DNA of 64,000 nucleotides from [Eubacterium] cellulosolvens LD2006. Its GTDB lineage: Bacteria > Bacillota > Clostridia > Lachnospirales > Lachnospiraceae. The stretch is taken from the NCBI RefSeq assembly GCF_000621585.1, contig NZ_JHXY01000018.1:1-64000 (forward strand), written 5' to 3'. The notes under the pieces are model-generated. The model saw only the letters and a program-made list of their open reading frames with translations. It had not been told where the DNA came from and searched no databases. Positions 16,244 to 24,199 of this stretch are shown one piece after another. Each line of letters starts with the position of its first letter. Within the stretch, counting starts at the first letter, position 1. The position numbers and the translations under genes were made by a program.

Positions 16244-16804
16244 ATGGAAGAAGAACGTTTAGATATCGTAGACGAAAAGGGACTGCCGACCGGTGCGTCC
16301 GTACCAAGATCGAAGGCGCATGCGGAGGGCATTCGGCATAGAACCGCGCATATATGGGTGGTGCGAAAAATCGGAGACAGGGTGGAAGTGCTTCTGCAGA
16401 AGAGAGCACTTAGCAAGGACTCTTTTCCCGGATGTTATGATACGTCATCCGCGGGTCATATTCAGGCCGGTGATGAGCCACTGGAATCTGCTACCAGAGA
16501 ACTCTCTGAGGAACTGGGTATTCAGGCAGATCCGGATGATTTACATTTCGCAGGTACATTCCCTATTCAATATGAAAAAGAATTCCACGGGAAAATGTTC
16601 AAGGATCAGGAAATCGCATTTGTCTACGTTTATGACAAAGAAATCAGTGTTGACGATCTTACCATCCAGAAAGAGGAGCTGGATGGTGTGGAATGGTTTG
16701 ATTTGGAAGAAGTCTATAAGGCCTGTCTTCCGCCGAGGGATGAAAAATTTTGCGTACCGATGGGTGGATTGGAGATCGTGAGAAGGTACGTAAAACATGT
16801 TTGA
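16244..16804 (+). CDS. Nudix hydrolase (IPP-isomerase-like subgroup)
   Basis: The 186-residue protein has the isopentenyl-diphosphate-isomerase-like Nudix layout: an N-terminal DIVDEKGLPTG strand, RTAHIWVV, LLQKRA and a Nudix box at about 76-98 (GHIQAG ... RELSEELGI). The first box glutamate is replaced by Asp; the RExxEE metal ligands remain. Such enzymes hydrolyse nucleoside diphosphate derivatives or related metabolites; the substrate is unknown. GAGGGAG precedes the ATG at 16244; a GTG at 16229 is the alternative. A fragment related to the RNA ligase begins in another frame at its stop codon. Confidence 0.88.
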   Translation: MEEERLDIVDEKGLPTGASVPRSKAHAEGIRHRTAHIWVVRKIGDRVEVLLQKRALSKDSFPGCYDTSSAGHIQAGDEPLESATRELSEELGIQADPDDLHFAGTFPIQYEKEFHGKMFKDQEIAFVYVYDKEISVDDLTIQKEELDGVEWFDLEEVYKACLPPRDEKFCVPMGGLEIVRRYVKHV

Positions 16805-16861
16805 TTAAGGTCGTGAACAACAAGTATCGAACCAAGTACCTGGTATTTTTGGGGACAATTT
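16802..16861 (+). pseudogene. RNA ligase motif-V fragment
   Basis: Starting within the Nudix stop codon, a 19-codon frame reads LIKVVNNKYRTKYLVFLGTI. It matches the end of the RNA ligase at 15007-16068 (SIKVINNKYLMKHDE). It is too short to work alone and looks like the tail of a second ligase copy joined to the Nudix gene by deletion. Confidence 0.6.
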
Positions 16862-16997
16862 GAATTTACAGAAATAGTCCACCAAGTTGGGAGACAAACA
16901 AGATTATTACGTAATAAAGCAGGAAAATGTTATAATACTATATGTGCGCCATTCCCATATTTACAGGCGCAGAAATTGAAACAAAGACAGGATTTTT

Positions 16998-17315
16998 ATG
17001 AAAAAAACATACAAAGACATGTCGAAAGACGTAAACAAACTGCGTGACGCCTACATTCTCGGTGGACTGGCAAGCTATTATCTCAATCTGGAAGACAGGA
17101 AGACAGCCGGTATTTACATTGCCCGACTGGAAGAATTGAAGACTTCCGGAAAAAAGCGTGGTTCCCGGTTGGACATGACATTAAATCATCTCAAAAGTGT
17201 TGTGGCCATTCAGGAGGGCAGATATGAAGAAGCAAAAGCCCTGATCGACAGCTATCTGGGAAAAGTGCTCCTTTCCAACAGCTCCAAGGCGGTCAATTAT
17301 TATAAGATTGTTTGA
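16998..17315 (+). CDS. Hypothetical helical protein
   Basis: The 105-residue product is predicted to be mostly helical, with TPR-like helix pairs (YILGGLASYYLNLEDRKTAG, about 19-38, and AIQEGRYEEAKALIDSYL, about 75-92). No enzyme motif is present. A TATAAT box at 16931-16936 could start transcription, though the -35 is poor. A small hairpin, GGGCA/TGCCC with TTTT (17377-17399), lies downstream. It may be a complete small protein or the N-terminal part of a longer TPR protein; I do not recognise the family. Confidence 0.5.
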   Translation: MKKTYKDMSKDVNKLRDAYILGGLASYYLNLEDRKTAGIYIARLEELKTSGKKRGSRLDMTLNHLKSVVAIQEGRYEEAKALIDSYLGKVLLSNSSKAVNYYKIV

Positions 17316-17397
17316 GAAGAACACACTCTATTCCGTGGAATAATGACTCTGGGGGACTTAAGTTAGCGAGTCATTTGGGCAAAATCTTCCTGCCCTT

Positions 17398-17676
17398 TTG
17401 CTGAAGCATCGTGGTAGGTGCAAGGGCTTTGATGATCTTTGCATCGTGCACGGAGAACGGTACGTGAAGCATCTGAAGGTGGTTTCTTTCCGCGGCACTC
17501 TCCTCTCCTACGCTTCGGTGTATGAACGGACAAGGCCGGAGCTGCTTGAAACATATGGATACCCGGAGGATCTGAAAGGGATGGATCGGAAACAGATACG
17601 GTTGTTTCATAAGGCTTTGCAGGAAAAGCTGGAAATATCCTTTGCGTTAACAAGAATGATTTGTCTAGCTGAATAG
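17398..17676 (+). pseudogene. 5'-truncated gene of unknown family
   Basis: A 92-codon frame without ATG or ribosome site encodes a compact protein-like segment (FDDLCIVHGERYVKHLKVV at about 11-29, then VYERTRPELLETYGYPEDL). It ends in a helical stretch. Good codon use suggests real coding sequence that lost its 5' end, perhaps together with the upstream terminator region. The family is not recognised. Confidence 0.4.
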
Positions 17677-17754
17677 GCATATCAGATATTAAATGCAAAC
17701 CAGTTAGAGACGATTTTTCATCAATTTTAATGAGCAGGCGAGCTGCTGAGGAGA

Positions 17755-17793
17755 TTGAATAATAGCTAATTTGTGATATAATAAAATTAGCTA
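17755..17793 (+). promoter_or_regulatory. Promoter and operator of the Phd/PIN toxin-antitoxin operon
   Basis: TTGAAT (17755-17760), 16 bases, TATAAT (17777-17782). The -10 box sits inside a perfect ten-base inverted repeat, TAGCTAATTT (17763-17772) and AAATTAGCTA (17784-17793). This is where an antitoxin repressor would be expected to bind and shut off its own operon. Confidence 0.8.
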
Positions 17794-17813
17794 ATCGAAA
17801 GGAGGATCTATCC

Positions 17814-18056
17814 ATGATAGAAGCAATGGCAACCGCAACAGAAATCAAAAATCATTTCGGAAAATACCTTCAAATGGTTATAAATGGAAATGAAGTTATC
17901 GTCACAAAGAATGGTCAGGAAGTCGGTCGCTTTGTACCAAAAGGCAAAACAGCATCCTATCTTACAGATTCTCTTGCTGGGATTCTCAAAGGAAATTATG
18001 ACTATAAGGATGCCAAAGAAGAAGCTCTGAGAGAAAAGTATGAAAGTATTGATTGA
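17814..18056 (+). CDS. Phd/YefM-family antitoxin
   Basis: The 80-residue protein has the Phd/YefM N-terminal DNA-binding fold (ATATEIKNHFGKYLQMV, about 6-22, then NEVIVTKNGQEVGRFVP) and an acidic, probably unfolded C-terminal tail that would wrap the toxin. GGAGG eight bases upstream supports the ATG. It overlaps the toxin gene by 17 bases, so the two are translationally coupled. The upstream inverted repeat around the -10 box implies autorepression. It neutralises the PIN toxin by direct binding, as in related modules. Confidence 0.92.
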   Translation: MIEAMATATEIKNHFGKYLQMVINGNEVIVTKNGQEVGRFVPKGKTASYLTDSLAGILKGNYDYKDAKEEALREKYESID

Positions 18057-18462
18057 TGCGAACATATTGTTAGATGTTTTCCAAAAGAGATCTCCGCACT
18101 ACGAGAAGTCCGCGCTCATATGGAAATTGTGTGAAGTTCGTAAAATTACCGGTTACATCTCTGTACTCACGTTTATGAACATGGTTTATATCATGAGAAA
18201 AGAGCTTTCTTCGGAAATGATAAATAATGTCTACAAAGCCCTTGCCCTGATATTTAATTTTGAAGATCTCACAGAAGATGATGTAAAAAATGCACTTGAA
18301 ATGCAGCTGAAGGATTTTGAAGATGCTGTACAGATTCAAACTGCGAGAAGAATAGGAGCCAGTATCGTTATCACAAGGAATGTGAAAGATTTTATGAAAA
18401 GTCCAATTCCTGCATATACGCCGGAAGAATTTCTGAATCGTATAGATACAGAACAAAGTTAG
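18040..18462 (+). CDS. PIN-domain toxin (VapC-like ribonuclease)
   Basis: The 140-residue protein is a complete PIN domain: first acidic residue in MKVLIDANILLDVF (Asp6), Glu/Asp near the DDVKNAL helix (about 80), FEDAVQIQTA (Asp93) and TRNVKDF near 113-119. Such toxins cut tRNA or rRNA when freed from the antitoxin. Pairing of a PIN toxin with a Phd-type rather than VapB-type antitoxin is known in Clostridia. It ends 16 bases before a strong terminator, so the module is self-contained. Confidence 0.92.
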   Translation: MKVLIDANILLDVFQKRSPHYEKSALIWKLCEVRKITGYISVLTFMNMVYIMRKELSSEMINNVYKALALIFNFEDLTEDDVKNALEMQLKDFEDAVQIQTARRIGASIVITRNVKDFMKSPIPAYTPEEFLNRIDTEQS

Positions 18463-18478
18463 AATCTGCAAAAGATAA

Positions 18479-18521
18479 GGATCCTCGCCTAGACACATAT
18501 ATCTAGCCGAGGATCCTTTTT
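18479..18521 (+). terminator. Terminator of the toxin-antitoxin operon
   Basis: GGATCCTCG pairs perfectly with CGAGGATCC, with an inner CTAGA/TCTAG helix and a five-T run. Confidence 0.9.
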
Positions 18522-18738
18522 GTAACTGTAAATTGACGACTCGACTGAGCAAGACATTACTAAGAACCCTAAGAAAATCAGGTGATGGATGCCATGAAGA
18601 AAAGAAGGCTAGAGATATTGTAGGGGGAGAGAACTTAGTACACGAGTCGGAAAGAGAGAAAATTGTGATAAAATAAGAGGCAATGAGAGGAAAGAAAGTA
18701 GCAGAACATCCACATGGTTCAAAGGGGAGAGAAAATTG

Positions 18739-19344
18739 ATGGGAAGGAAAATAATTCCATCCGCGGCAGAAGTGCGTGAATATCTGGAGAAAGAAGATGC
18801 TGCGCGGAAGGCGTGCATCAAAAATGGAGAATCATACGTCATTACCGGATCGAAGTTCCCGGGGGAAAACATTTGGCGTTCTAAGATCACGCTGCCGTTA
18901 TTGGAGGCGGCAGAAAACGTTGGCGCATCCAAGGAAGAAATATGGGAATTATGCAGGAAGATTGCTCAGACAACGCATGCGCCTGTTACAAAAAAGGAAT
19001 ATCTTCGGATGGCTCCCTTTGCGCAGAAGGAAAAGACTGTTGACGCCGTGCTAAAGCTGTTGGAGACGTATATTCCTCCCTTTGAGCAGGATTATTGGCT
19101 CGATTTTGATATCGCAGGGTACTATTATTGTATCGCATTGATTTCCCTATCCGATTATCGAAAAGAGGACTGTCAAAAGCAACTCCGGGAGACTACAAAG
19201 CTGTTCATAGAGCGTGATACAGAGTGCAAAAGGATATCGGTTCTGATGCGGAACATGAAGGTTTTGGAGCCACTTCGACCATCATTGAAAACTTTTCTAG
19301 AATGCATAGAGCAGAAGATGGAAACCACATTGGTGGAAGAATAA
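18739..19344 (+). CDS. Hypothetical protein
   Basis: The 201-residue product is predicted to be soluble and largely helical. It begins GRKIIPSAAEVREYLEKEDA and has a central YWLDFDIAGYYYCIALI segment at about 115-131. No motif of a known enzyme is visible. GGGGAGAG upstream supports the ATG at 18739 (a TTG directly precedes it). It is the first of three consecutive unassigned genes on the same strand (to 20265), which may form one transcription unit; gaps are 27 and 9 bases. Presence as a set suggests a shared role, which the sequence does not reveal. Confidence 0.6.
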   Translation: MGRKIIPSAAEVREYLEKEDAARKACIKNGESYVITGSKFPGENIWRSKITLPLLEAAENVGASKEEIWELCRKIAQTTHAPVTKKEYLRMAPFAQKEKTVDAVLKLLETYIPPFEQDYWLDFDIAGYYYCIALISLSDYRKEDCQKQLRETTKLFIERDTECKRISVLMRNMKVLEPLRPSLKTFLECIEQKMETTLVEE

Positions 19345-19371
19345 CAAAAGGCGCTTTACAGGACGTGAACA

Positions 19372-19890
19372 ATGAAATTGGTGAGCTTTTTTAAAAGAAA
19401 AAAAGAGAGAATGCCACGAATTTCCCTTTGCGGTAAATTAGAGGCGGTCATCGGAAAGTATTATTTATCCGGTGCTGGGGATATCGAGACCGTGTACTAC
19501 GATCCAAAGGCGGAGATGTATGACGATATAGGCTTGTTCGAAGAGAACATCGTCGCATATTTCTTGGAGAATGAAAGCGTGGCAATTGTACGAGAAGATT
19601 TCTTTGTGAAACTAGAGGAAGACACAAGAGAATACAACATGAGGCTTCTTCCGATCAGGAGCTTTGATGCTGAGATTTTAACTCAAAAACTGTTGGAAAC
19701 GATGATGCATGTGCCCCAAGATTATAAATGGATCGACGATGATTTCATGAATGATGATACCATCGAGTTTGATTATGATGCTTTTGATTTGATAGATAGC
19801 GGCATCGCATATCTAAATCCAAATCATTTTTCGGTCAATCAACTGATAACTGCTTTAAAGAACCACTCGGAAGCTTCCATGTGGGGATGA
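19372..19890 (+). CDS. Hypothetical acidic protein
   Basis: This 172-residue acidic protein starts with a basic patch (FFKRKKERMPR), then mixed alpha/beta sequence with many Asp and Glu (DDDFMNDDTIEFDYDAFD, about 123-140). No signal peptide or enzyme motif is seen. It lies 27 bases after the previous gene and nine bases before the next. High acidity and small size fit an immunity or inhibitor protein, but that is only a guess. The family is not recognised. Confidence 0.55.
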   Translation: MKLVSFFKRKKERMPRISLCGKLEAVIGKYYLSGAGDIETVYYDPKAEMYDDIGLFEENIVAYFLENESVAIVREDFFVKLEEDTREYNMRLLPIRSFDAEILTQKLLETMMHVPQDYKWIDDDFMNDDTIEFDYDAFDLIDSGIAYLNPNHFSVNQLITALKNHSEASMWG

Positions 19891-19899
19891 AAGGATAAA

Positions 19900-20265
19900 A
19901 TGATCAGTCAGAGCGTGCAGAACTTTATCAGAGAGAATTCCTTCTGCCCAGAATATCTTTTCAAGAATTGGGAGTCTTTTCTTGATCTTCTGTATGCGGA
20001 GGGAGGTCGCATTTCCGCTATCCTTTGGTGGGATTACTGCGACACATTGCAGCATTTGGTATCTGTGGGAAGTGGTGGATACCGGGATCCTGACAATGAG
20101 GGATATGTATATGCAGAGACCCAGTTTTACAAAGACGGACTGGAAGGGAAGACTCTCGACGAAATCAAGGAATACATAGCTCGGGAGAGAAAAACAGGCT
20201 TTAAATACGAGGGCAAATATCGAAGTCATCACTTGGTGCCGTCTTTTTATCTGTCAGAGAAATAA
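19900..20265 (+). CDS. Hypothetical small protein
   Basis: The 121-residue product has an aromatic-rich core (ILWWDYCDTLQHLVSVGSGGY, in part, about 41-60) and a basic end. A GATGAAAGGATAAA stretch before the ATG serves as ribosome site. It closes the run of three unassigned genes. The composition resembles short immunity-type proteins encoded near polymorphic toxins, but no toxin is adjacent. I do not recognise the family. Confidence 0.55.
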   Translation: MISQSVQNFIRENSFCPEYLFKNWESFLDLLYAEGGRISAILWWDYCDTLQHLVSVGSGGYRDPDNEGYVYAETQFYKDGLEGKTLDEIKEYIARERKTGFKYEGKYRSHHLVPSFYLSEK

Positions 20266-20413
20266 CGTGAAAACCAGTCGAAAGATCGTATTGGAAAGTT
20301 TCATGCATTCCTATGAGTATGGGGGAGTGGGCGAAGCGGCTTTGATCGGCTTTTTCAGTTGGCAAAACAGATGAATTCTTCTGTTGAGATCTGAGTGATA
20401 TGGAGATGAGTTT

Positions 20414-20629
20414 ATGTTTTTTAAGCATAGGATTGAGAAGAAAAACTATGATAAAGCCTCAATGAAACCTGTAATCAGAGTCTCCATTTGTCATGGAGAA
20501 CAAGTGGCAGGCTTTAAAAATATTGCTTCAGGTGAGTTTAAAGAAATCATGCTCATAAAGAATGAGGATGATTTGTCAGTATTCAAAGAAACATATGGTA
20601 TTACTGGAGAGATAGAAAAGATATATTAA
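20414..20629 (+). CDS. Small conserved Clostridial protein
   Basis: The 71-residue protein carries the compact core MKPVIRVSICHGEQVAGF and GEFKEIMLIKNEDDL, which I recognise from many gut Clostridia. It is sometimes mislabelled aspartate dehydrogenase there. No function is known. It has one Cys and no signal peptide. GATATGGAGATGAG upstream gives a ribosome site. KptA begins 28 bases later on the same strand, so the two may be cotranscribed. Confidence 0.65.
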   Translation: MFFKHRIEKKNYDKASMKPVIRVSICHGEQVAGFKNIASGEFKEIMLIKNEDDLSVFKETYGITGEIEKIY

Positions 20630-20657
20630 CGGAAATGGATAATGAAAGAGAGGAAAA

Positions 20658-21191
20658 ATGTTAGATAAGGACATAAGCAAATATATATCTTTGATACTTC
20701 GTCATAAGCCGGAAACAATCGGGATTACTCTTGATGAACATGGCTGGGCAAGTGTTTCAGAACTTATAGCAGGAGTGAATAAGACACATCCTTTGGACAC
20801 AGAGATTCTTGAAAGAATTGTAGCTGAGGATGAGAAGCGGAGATATACATTCAATGAGGATAAAACGTTAATTCGAGCAAATCAGGGACACTCGATACCT
20901 GTTGATGTCGAGCTTGAGGAAGTTACTCCGCCGGATATTCTTTATCATGGAACTGGAGAGAAATACACAGCATCTATTGATGGTCAGGGACTTATACCAA
21001 AATCTCGATTATATGTGCATTTGTCTGGCGATATAGACACTGCAAGGAAAGTCGGGAGTCGTCATGGAAAGCCGGTTATCTATGAAGTGAAAAGTGGCAA
21101 GATGTACAGAGATGGCATTACCTTTTATAGATCTGTAAATGGTGTTTGGCTGACGAAGTTCGTGGATGCAAAGTATTTAGAAAGACTGTGA
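20658..21191 (+). CDS. kptA: RNA 2'-phosphotransferase KptA/Tpt1
   Basis: KptA moves a 2'-phosphate from an RNA junction to NAD+, releasing ADP-ribose 1'',2''-cyclic phosphate. The 177-residue protein keeps the catalytic set: Arg15-His16 (LILRHKP), Arg73 (IRANQGHS) and the later Arg near residue 132 (ARKVGSRHG). It also has the NAD pocket motifs YHGT and HLSGD. Length is normal. AGAGGAAAA precedes the ATG. In bacteria the substrate is unclear; it may repair RNA or ADP-ribosylate nucleic-acid ends. An RNA ligase (15007-16068) and RNase III-like gene (26275-27372) lie in the same gene run. Confidence 0.93.
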   Translation: MLDKDISKYISLILRHKPETIGITLDEHGWASVSELIAGVNKTHPLDTEILERIVAEDEKRRYTFNEDKTLIRANQGHSIPVDVELEEVTPPDILYHGTGEKYTASIDGQGLIPKSRLYVHLSGDIDTARKVGSRHGKPVIYEVKSGKMYRDGITFYRSVNGVWLTKFVDAKYLERL

Positions 21192-21223
21192 TGAATAGCC
21201 TTATCTGACCGGGGAGGACAGAT

Positions 21224-21690
21224 ATGTCAGCAATGAAAATAATCAGAGCCGCACAGGGGATAGATTTTAATTCTATAAAAACCATAACGCAAACAACGAT
21301 ATGGTCGATATATCCCAAATATTATCCGAATGGAGCGGTTCAGTTTTTCAGCGATTACCATTCTGATGAAAGGATTAAGACTGATATCGGCTCCGGAAGA
21401 GTTTTTCTGATCGAAGGAGAAGAAGCTATAATCGGAACAGTAACGATAATAGATAATGAGATAAACAGGCTGTTTGTTCTACCGGATTATCAAGGTAAGG
21501 GATATGGTAGAGCGTTGATGGATTTTGCGGAAGAGATGATCGGTAGGAACTACGATCATATTATTCTAGATGCGTCATTACCGGGAAAACAGATGTACAT
21601 AAAGCGTAGTTATGTGGTAAAAAATACGACATGATCGAAACAGAAAACGGGGACTATCTGTGCTATGACACTATGGAAAAGTTCTTGTGA
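21224..21690 (+). pseudogene. GNAT acetyltransferase with a late frameshift
   Basis: Residues 1-130 form a GNAT fold with INRLFVLPDYQGKGYGRALM (about 86-105), the acetyl-CoA loop. The frame then ends at 21634 after VVKNTT. One base added to the run of six A (about 21618-21623) restores the reading VVKKYDMIETENGDYLCYDTM and a stop at 21690. That is the normal end of this family. It is either a real or sequencing indel, or a slippage-prone site. The core lacking only the last strand might still fold. GGGGAGG precedes the ATG. Confidence 0.72.
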
Positions 21691-21736
21691 CGGAAAATTG
21701 TAATCACGGGAAACGCATCGTGTATTGGAGGGGAAG

Positions 21737-22570
21737 ATGATGTATGGAAAAGCAATTGAATTATTTCTTGTAAATGGAACGGCAGACAGTCTTATTACTG
21801 CCGAGTTGTCAAATTGGAATGGTAAAGCGATTAAGATTCCAAGGACAGAAGTACAGGGATGTGACAGGGAAGACATCCGAGGGGTAGGTGTTTATTTTTT
21901 GATGTGTCAGGAAGATGACGGAACGGATTCTGTGTATATCGGAGAAGCGGAAAATGTTCTAGACAGGCTGACGCAGCATTTAAGGGAGTATCAAGCAGGT
22001 AAAGAAAAATACTACTGGAACACGGCGGTGATCTTTGTTGGAAGAGACCTCAACAAAGCACTGATTCGATATCTGGAGAATCGTTTTGTTGAGATCGCAA
22101 AAGAGTGTGGCAGATATTCTATACTTACGAAGAATACATACAAGAACACTGTCTTAAAAGAAGCGCAGATCGCTACGATGGAGGAGTTTATTTACAATGT
22201 AAAGATTCTCATCAACACACTGGGATATAAAGTCCTTGTACCAGTACCAACGGCTACGGATGACACGGTCTATCTGTATTGCAAGGGAACAGTTGCGTCT
22301 GCGAAAGGATTTGTGAGTACTGGAGGATTTACGGTATTATCGGGTTCCGTTGTATCTGACCATACTGTTCCTTCTTTTGAGAAACAGGGGAAAGGGTATT
22401 TCAACCTGAGAAATACTCTCATAAAGGATGAAGTAATCAAAGACGGCATTTTTCAAAGAGATTACGAATTCAACGCACCTTCAGCGGCATCCGCAGTCAT
22501 TCTTGGACATACGTCCAATGGAAACGTTGATTGGAAAACCGAGTCAGGTACGAAGCTGAAAGATCTGTAA
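21737..22570 (+). CDS. GIY-YIG nuclease family protein with DUF4357 domain
   Basis: The 277-residue protein has a GIY-YIG nuclease module at about 45-140: GVGVYFLM, VYIGEAENVLDRLTQH and the ENRFVE glutamate. A C-terminal DUF4357 follows (about 190-275: YLYCKGTVASAKGF ... FNAPSAASAVILG). The first motif is GVY rather than GIY. Proteins of this architecture are common in gut bacteria, and some accompany restriction systems. The biological target is unknown; DNA cleavage is expected. GGAGGGG supports the ATG at 21737 or the adjacent 21740. It stands alone between a GNAT and a deacylase gene. Confidence 0.88.
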   Translation: MMYGKAIELFLVNGTADSLITAELSNWNGKAIKIPRTEVQGCDREDIRGVGVYFLMCQEDDGTDSVYIGEAENVLDRLTQHLREYQAGKEKYYWNTAVIFVGRDLNKALIRYLENRFVEIAKECGRYSILTKNTYKNTVLKEAQIATMEEFIYNVKILINTLGYKVLVPVPTATDDTVYLYCKGTVASAKGFVSTGGFTVLSGSVVSDHTVPSFEKQGKGYFNLRNTLIKDEVIKDGIFQRDYEFNAPSAASAVILGHTSNGNVDWKTESGTKLKDL

Positions 22571-22618
22571 AACGCAGGTGGATCTGAGAAGCAACCATGA
22601 ATAAAGGAGGGGGAAAAG

Positions 22619-23089
22619 ATGGTCAATGATCGAGTAAAAGTGTTCCTTGAAGAAAAATCTCTGGGAGATCGACTCACCGTTCATACAGAAACCATAGATA
22701 CGGTAGAGCACGCAGCACAGCAGATTGGCTGTTCAGAGCCAGAGATTGCGAAGACATTGTCATTTCTGGTAGAGGACAAGCCATTCATTGTCGTTATGGC
22801 TGGGGATGGAAGAGTAAACAGTTCCAAGTTTAAGGCAAAATTCCATGCAAAGCCACACATGATTCCCCGGGATCAAGTGGAGGCGATGATTGGTTTCCAG
22901 CCGGGAGGCGTTTGTCCCTTTGCTGTGCCGGGAGATGTTCCGGTCTGGCTGGATATTTCCCTGAAACGATTTGCATATGTACACCCTGCCGGAGGAAATG
23001 AATTCACATCCGTAAAGATTACACCGGAGGAGCTGGAGAGCGCTTCAAACGCAAAAGGCTGGGTAGATGTATGTAAGGGTTGGGAATGA
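22619..23089 (+). CDS. YbaK/EbsC-family aminoacyl-tRNA deacylase
   Basis: The 156-residue protein has the YbaK fold: AAQQIGCSEPEIAKTLSF (about 31-48), the VVMAGDGRVNSSKF lysine loop (about 58-71) and the GGVCPFAVPGDVPVWLD substrate pocket (about 94-110). These trans-editing enzymes hydrolyse mischarged tRNAs such as Cys-, Ala- or Ser-tRNA. AGGAGGGGG precedes the ATG. It is length-typical and should be active. Neighbours give no functional hint. Confidence 0.9.
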   Translation: MVNDRVKVFLEEKSLGDRLTVHTETIDTVEHAAQQIGCSEPEIAKTLSFLVEDKPFIVVMAGDGRVNSSKFKAKFHAKPHMIPRDQVEAMIGFQPGGVCPFAVPGDVPVWLDISLKRFAYVHPAGGNEFTSVKITPEELESASNAKGWVDVCKGWE

Positions 23090-23146
23090 GCGATATGGAC
23101 AGATTATAATCCGTGTACATAATGTAAGGAATGGGGGGTATGAGAC

Positions 23147-23758
23147 ATGATTGGAATGTTTGTTAACGAATGCATTGGCGCGTTGGTACAGCTCTTGTTG
23201 TTTTCGTTGATCCCGCTGATCTTTTGGCTGATATTTGCCAGAAAGACGCAAAACTTCTTAAATTGGTTAGGAATAAAAAAGATCCAGCATGAAGGAAAAT
23301 GGTTGGTTACGGCATGTGCAATCGTTCTTGTCACAGGAATGTATATAGGTCTGACGATCGTATCGATAAAGCTTCTGTCCGCTGAAGTAACTACAGCAGG
23401 TAGTAACTTTGCCGGTAAAGGATTCGCCGCATTTCCCGCTGTATTGGCATATGGTTTTATCCGTACCGGATTATCAGAAGAGATAGTCTTTAGGGGATTT
23501 TTATTAAAACGCATTGGAAAAAAGATTGGATTTATTGCCGGCAATACCATACAGGCAGTTTTGTTTGGTATGGCGCATGGAATTCCTTTTGGATTCGCAA
23601 CACATAGTATACCTGTGGCTATAGTAATGACGTTACTTCCCGGGGCTTTTGCATGGTTCCTGGGCTGGATGAATGAAAAAAGACTTGGTGGGAGTATTAT
23701 TGCAAGTTGGCTTTTACATGGAACAATCAATACCATAGTAGCTACGTTATCGTTATAA
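23147..23758 (+). CDS. CPBP family intramembrane glutamic endopeptidase
   Basis: The 203-residue membrane protein has about six hydrophobic helices and the CPBP/Abi protease motifs: EEIVFRGFLL (EExxxR, about 107-116), FGMAHG (about 143-148) and the last histidine in WLLHGTIN (about 188-195). Members process prenylated or peptide substrates, and some give bacteriocin self-immunity. Homologues beside bacteriocin genes are common, but none is seen here. Codon use and ribosome site (GGGGGG) look normal. Confidence 0.9.
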   Translation: MIGMFVNECIGALVQLLLFSLIPLIFWLIFARKTQNFLNWLGIKKIQHEGKWLVTACAIVLVTGMYIGLTIVSIKLLSAEVTTAGSNFAGKGFAAFPAVLAYGFIRTGLSEEIVFRGFLLKRIGKKIGFIAGNTIQAVLFGMAHGIPFGFATHSIPVAIVMTLLPGAFAWFLGWMNEKRLGGSIIASWLLHGTINTIVATLSL

Positions 23759-23809
23759 ATCAGTATTTGTGAAGGTGTTTTCGATGTGATTAAGATGGGG
23801 AAATGAAAC

Positions 23810-24133
23810 ATGGGGCTGTTTAAGAGATTTAAGAAAACGAAAGAAACAGAGACGCTAAAGACACATAATCTTGGCGGCTGCATAATAACAAGATCCCTAT
23901 ACGAAGGATCCTCGAAGTTAAAATGGATGTTCAGAGAAAACCCGGTAAATGATGCAGACAATGGGTGGAGAGCCTTAGGCGATACTGATACCGAGGAGTA
24001 CATCAACATACTGGAAAACATCATGGTGGTGGATTTTGATAGACTTGTTGAGATAGAACCGGCAGTACTGGCGTCTATTCCTTACCTGAAGGCACAGATC
24101 TTTTATTTGATTCACAAAGAAGAACCTTTGTAG
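23810..24133 (+). CDS. DUF2185 (Imm33-like) domain protein
   Basis: The 107-residue protein matches the DUF2185/Imm33 family: GGCIITRSL, LKWMFRENP, DNGWRALGDTDTEEYI and VVDFDRLVEIEPAVLA, in that order. The family occurs as immunity proteins near polymorphic toxins and as stand-alone genes. No toxin gene lies next to it, so an orphan immunity role is possible. It has no signal peptide. Confidence 0.72.
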   Translation: MGLFKRFKKTKETETLKTHNLGGCIITRSLYEGSSKLKWMFRENPVNDADNGWRALGDTDTEEYINILENIMVVDFDRLVEIEPAVLASIPYLKAQIFYLIHKEEPL

Positions 24134-24199
24134 ATTCTTATACCGGAGCCGAATATCGATGACATTTGGAATCAGAAAAAGAACAGGATTGAGACGCAC

